6,866 bases of DNA, taken from the NCBI GenBank assembly GCA_024711415.1, contig JANJSW010000133.1, positions 1 to 6,866 of the forward strand, written 5' to 3'. The first letter of the stretch is position 1. The number at the start of each line of letters is the position of its first letter. Shown here one piece after another: positions 6,780-6,866 of the stretch. The notes under the pieces were generated by a model that worked only from the letters and a program-made list of their open reading frames with translations, searched no databases and was not told the DNA's origin. This DNA is from Thermomonas sp. (GTDB lineage Bacteria > Pseudomonadota > Gammaproteobacteria > Xanthomonadales > Xanthomonadaceae). The position numbers and the translations under genes are program-made.

Positions 6780-6866
6780 CGGCAGGCGAACCCCAGTAGC
6801 GAAAACAAGGGGGAGGCAGCGGCAAGCCGCAGCCGGAGGACAATCGCGGAAGGGGTTCGCCTGCCG
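6780..6866. repeat. Perfect 15-bp inverted repeat enclosing 57 nt
   Basis: CGGCAGGCGAACCCC (6780-6794) is the exact reverse complement of 6852-6866. The enclosed 57 nt contain a smaller hairpin, GCGG/CCGC at 6819-6822 and 6827-6830 with a CAAG loop. The right arm ends at the last base of the window, so the repeat may extend. It could be one long RNA stem, the ends of a small repetitive or MITE-like element, or a protein-binding site. I do not recognise a known family. Confidence 0.7.

Larger units (their letters stand above)
6701..6866 (-). ncRNA. Candidate structured small RNA or 3' untranslated region (unproven)
   Basis: Read on the minus strand, this stretch holds a large closed stem, a two-step hairpin, a C/U-rich single-stranded segment and then an intrinsic terminator with a good U tract. 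None of the three minus-strand frames has a stop codon between the window edge and the terminator, so no protein gene from the right can end normally before it. It does not resemble tRNA, tmRNA, RNase P RNA, SRP RNA or 6S RNA as far as I can judge. The 5' end is unknown and may be outside the window. Alternatives are an intergenic repeat, or the far end of a protein gene that overlaps the terminator. Confidence 0.22.

Noticed and set aside
5029..6843. A minus-strand frame of about 604 codons opposite ETF-QO
   Set aside because: It mirrors the codon structure of a strongly conserved plus-strand gene, has a Leu/Ala/Arg/Val-rich composition with no motif, and runs through the terminator hairpin.
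6780..6866. tRNA or 6S RNA on the minus strand
   Set aside because: GGGGTTCGCC superficially recalls a tRNA T-arm or the 6S 5' region, but there is no TTCGA, CCA end or cloverleaf, and the series of separate hairpins does not fit the single long bulged stem of 6S RNA.
6733..6866. Integron attC site
   Set aside because: The inverted repeat lacks the GTTRRRY core and its complement at the ends.

Overview
The window looks like a chromosomal segment from a GC-rich gammaproteobacterium, most likely of the Xanthomonadaceae/Lysobacteraceae group. This is an inference from strong G/C preference at third codon positions and from the overall look of the proteins; no rRNA or other phylogenetic marker is present. 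The content is mostly housekeeping: one exporter, one lipid-transport operon and one respiratory-chain dehydrogenase. No mobile element, CRISPR array, tRNA or rRNA was seen.

Layout, left to right. (1) Positions 16-56 hold a perfect hairpin with A and T tracts, a bidirectional terminator. (2) A minus-strand gene (81-1313) encodes a single-chain ThrE-family threonine/serine exporter that ends just before this terminator. (3) An 86-base divergent spacer separates it from the plus-strand genes. (4) A tightly packed plus-strand operon (1400-4944) encodes a STAS-fused MlaE-type permease, an MlaF-type ATPase, an inner-membrane-anchored MCE (MlaD/PqiB-like) protein with a long helical tail, and a PqiC-like outer-membrane lipoprotein. 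The spacers are 2 nt, 13 nt and a 4-nt stop/start overlap. (5) After a 78-base gap with a possible promoter and a strong ribosome binding site comes electron-transfer-flavoprotein:ubiquinone oxidoreductase (5023-6699). (6) A hairpin terminator at 6703-6732 follows, then 134 bases without a recognisable gene but with two further stem-loops, one of them a perfect 15-bp inverted repeat ending exactly at the window edge.

How the genes work together: the four-gene operon encodes a complete MCE-type lipid transporter. ATPase and permease form the inner-membrane motor, the MCE protein forms a periplasmic ring and probably a helical needle, and the lipoprotein docks at the outer membrane. It combines a Mla-type motor with a Pqi-type lipoprotein and has no MlaC shuttle gene. 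ETF-QO passes electrons from fatty-acid and amino-acid dehydrogenases, through ETF, to ubiquinone; its partner genes etfA and etfB are not in the window. Its link to the lipid operon may be only positional.

The least explained part is the right-hand intergenic end. Its successive stem-loops, its terminator (best read on the minus strand) and the absence of any minus-strand stop codon there make a structured small RNA a reasonable but unproven idea.
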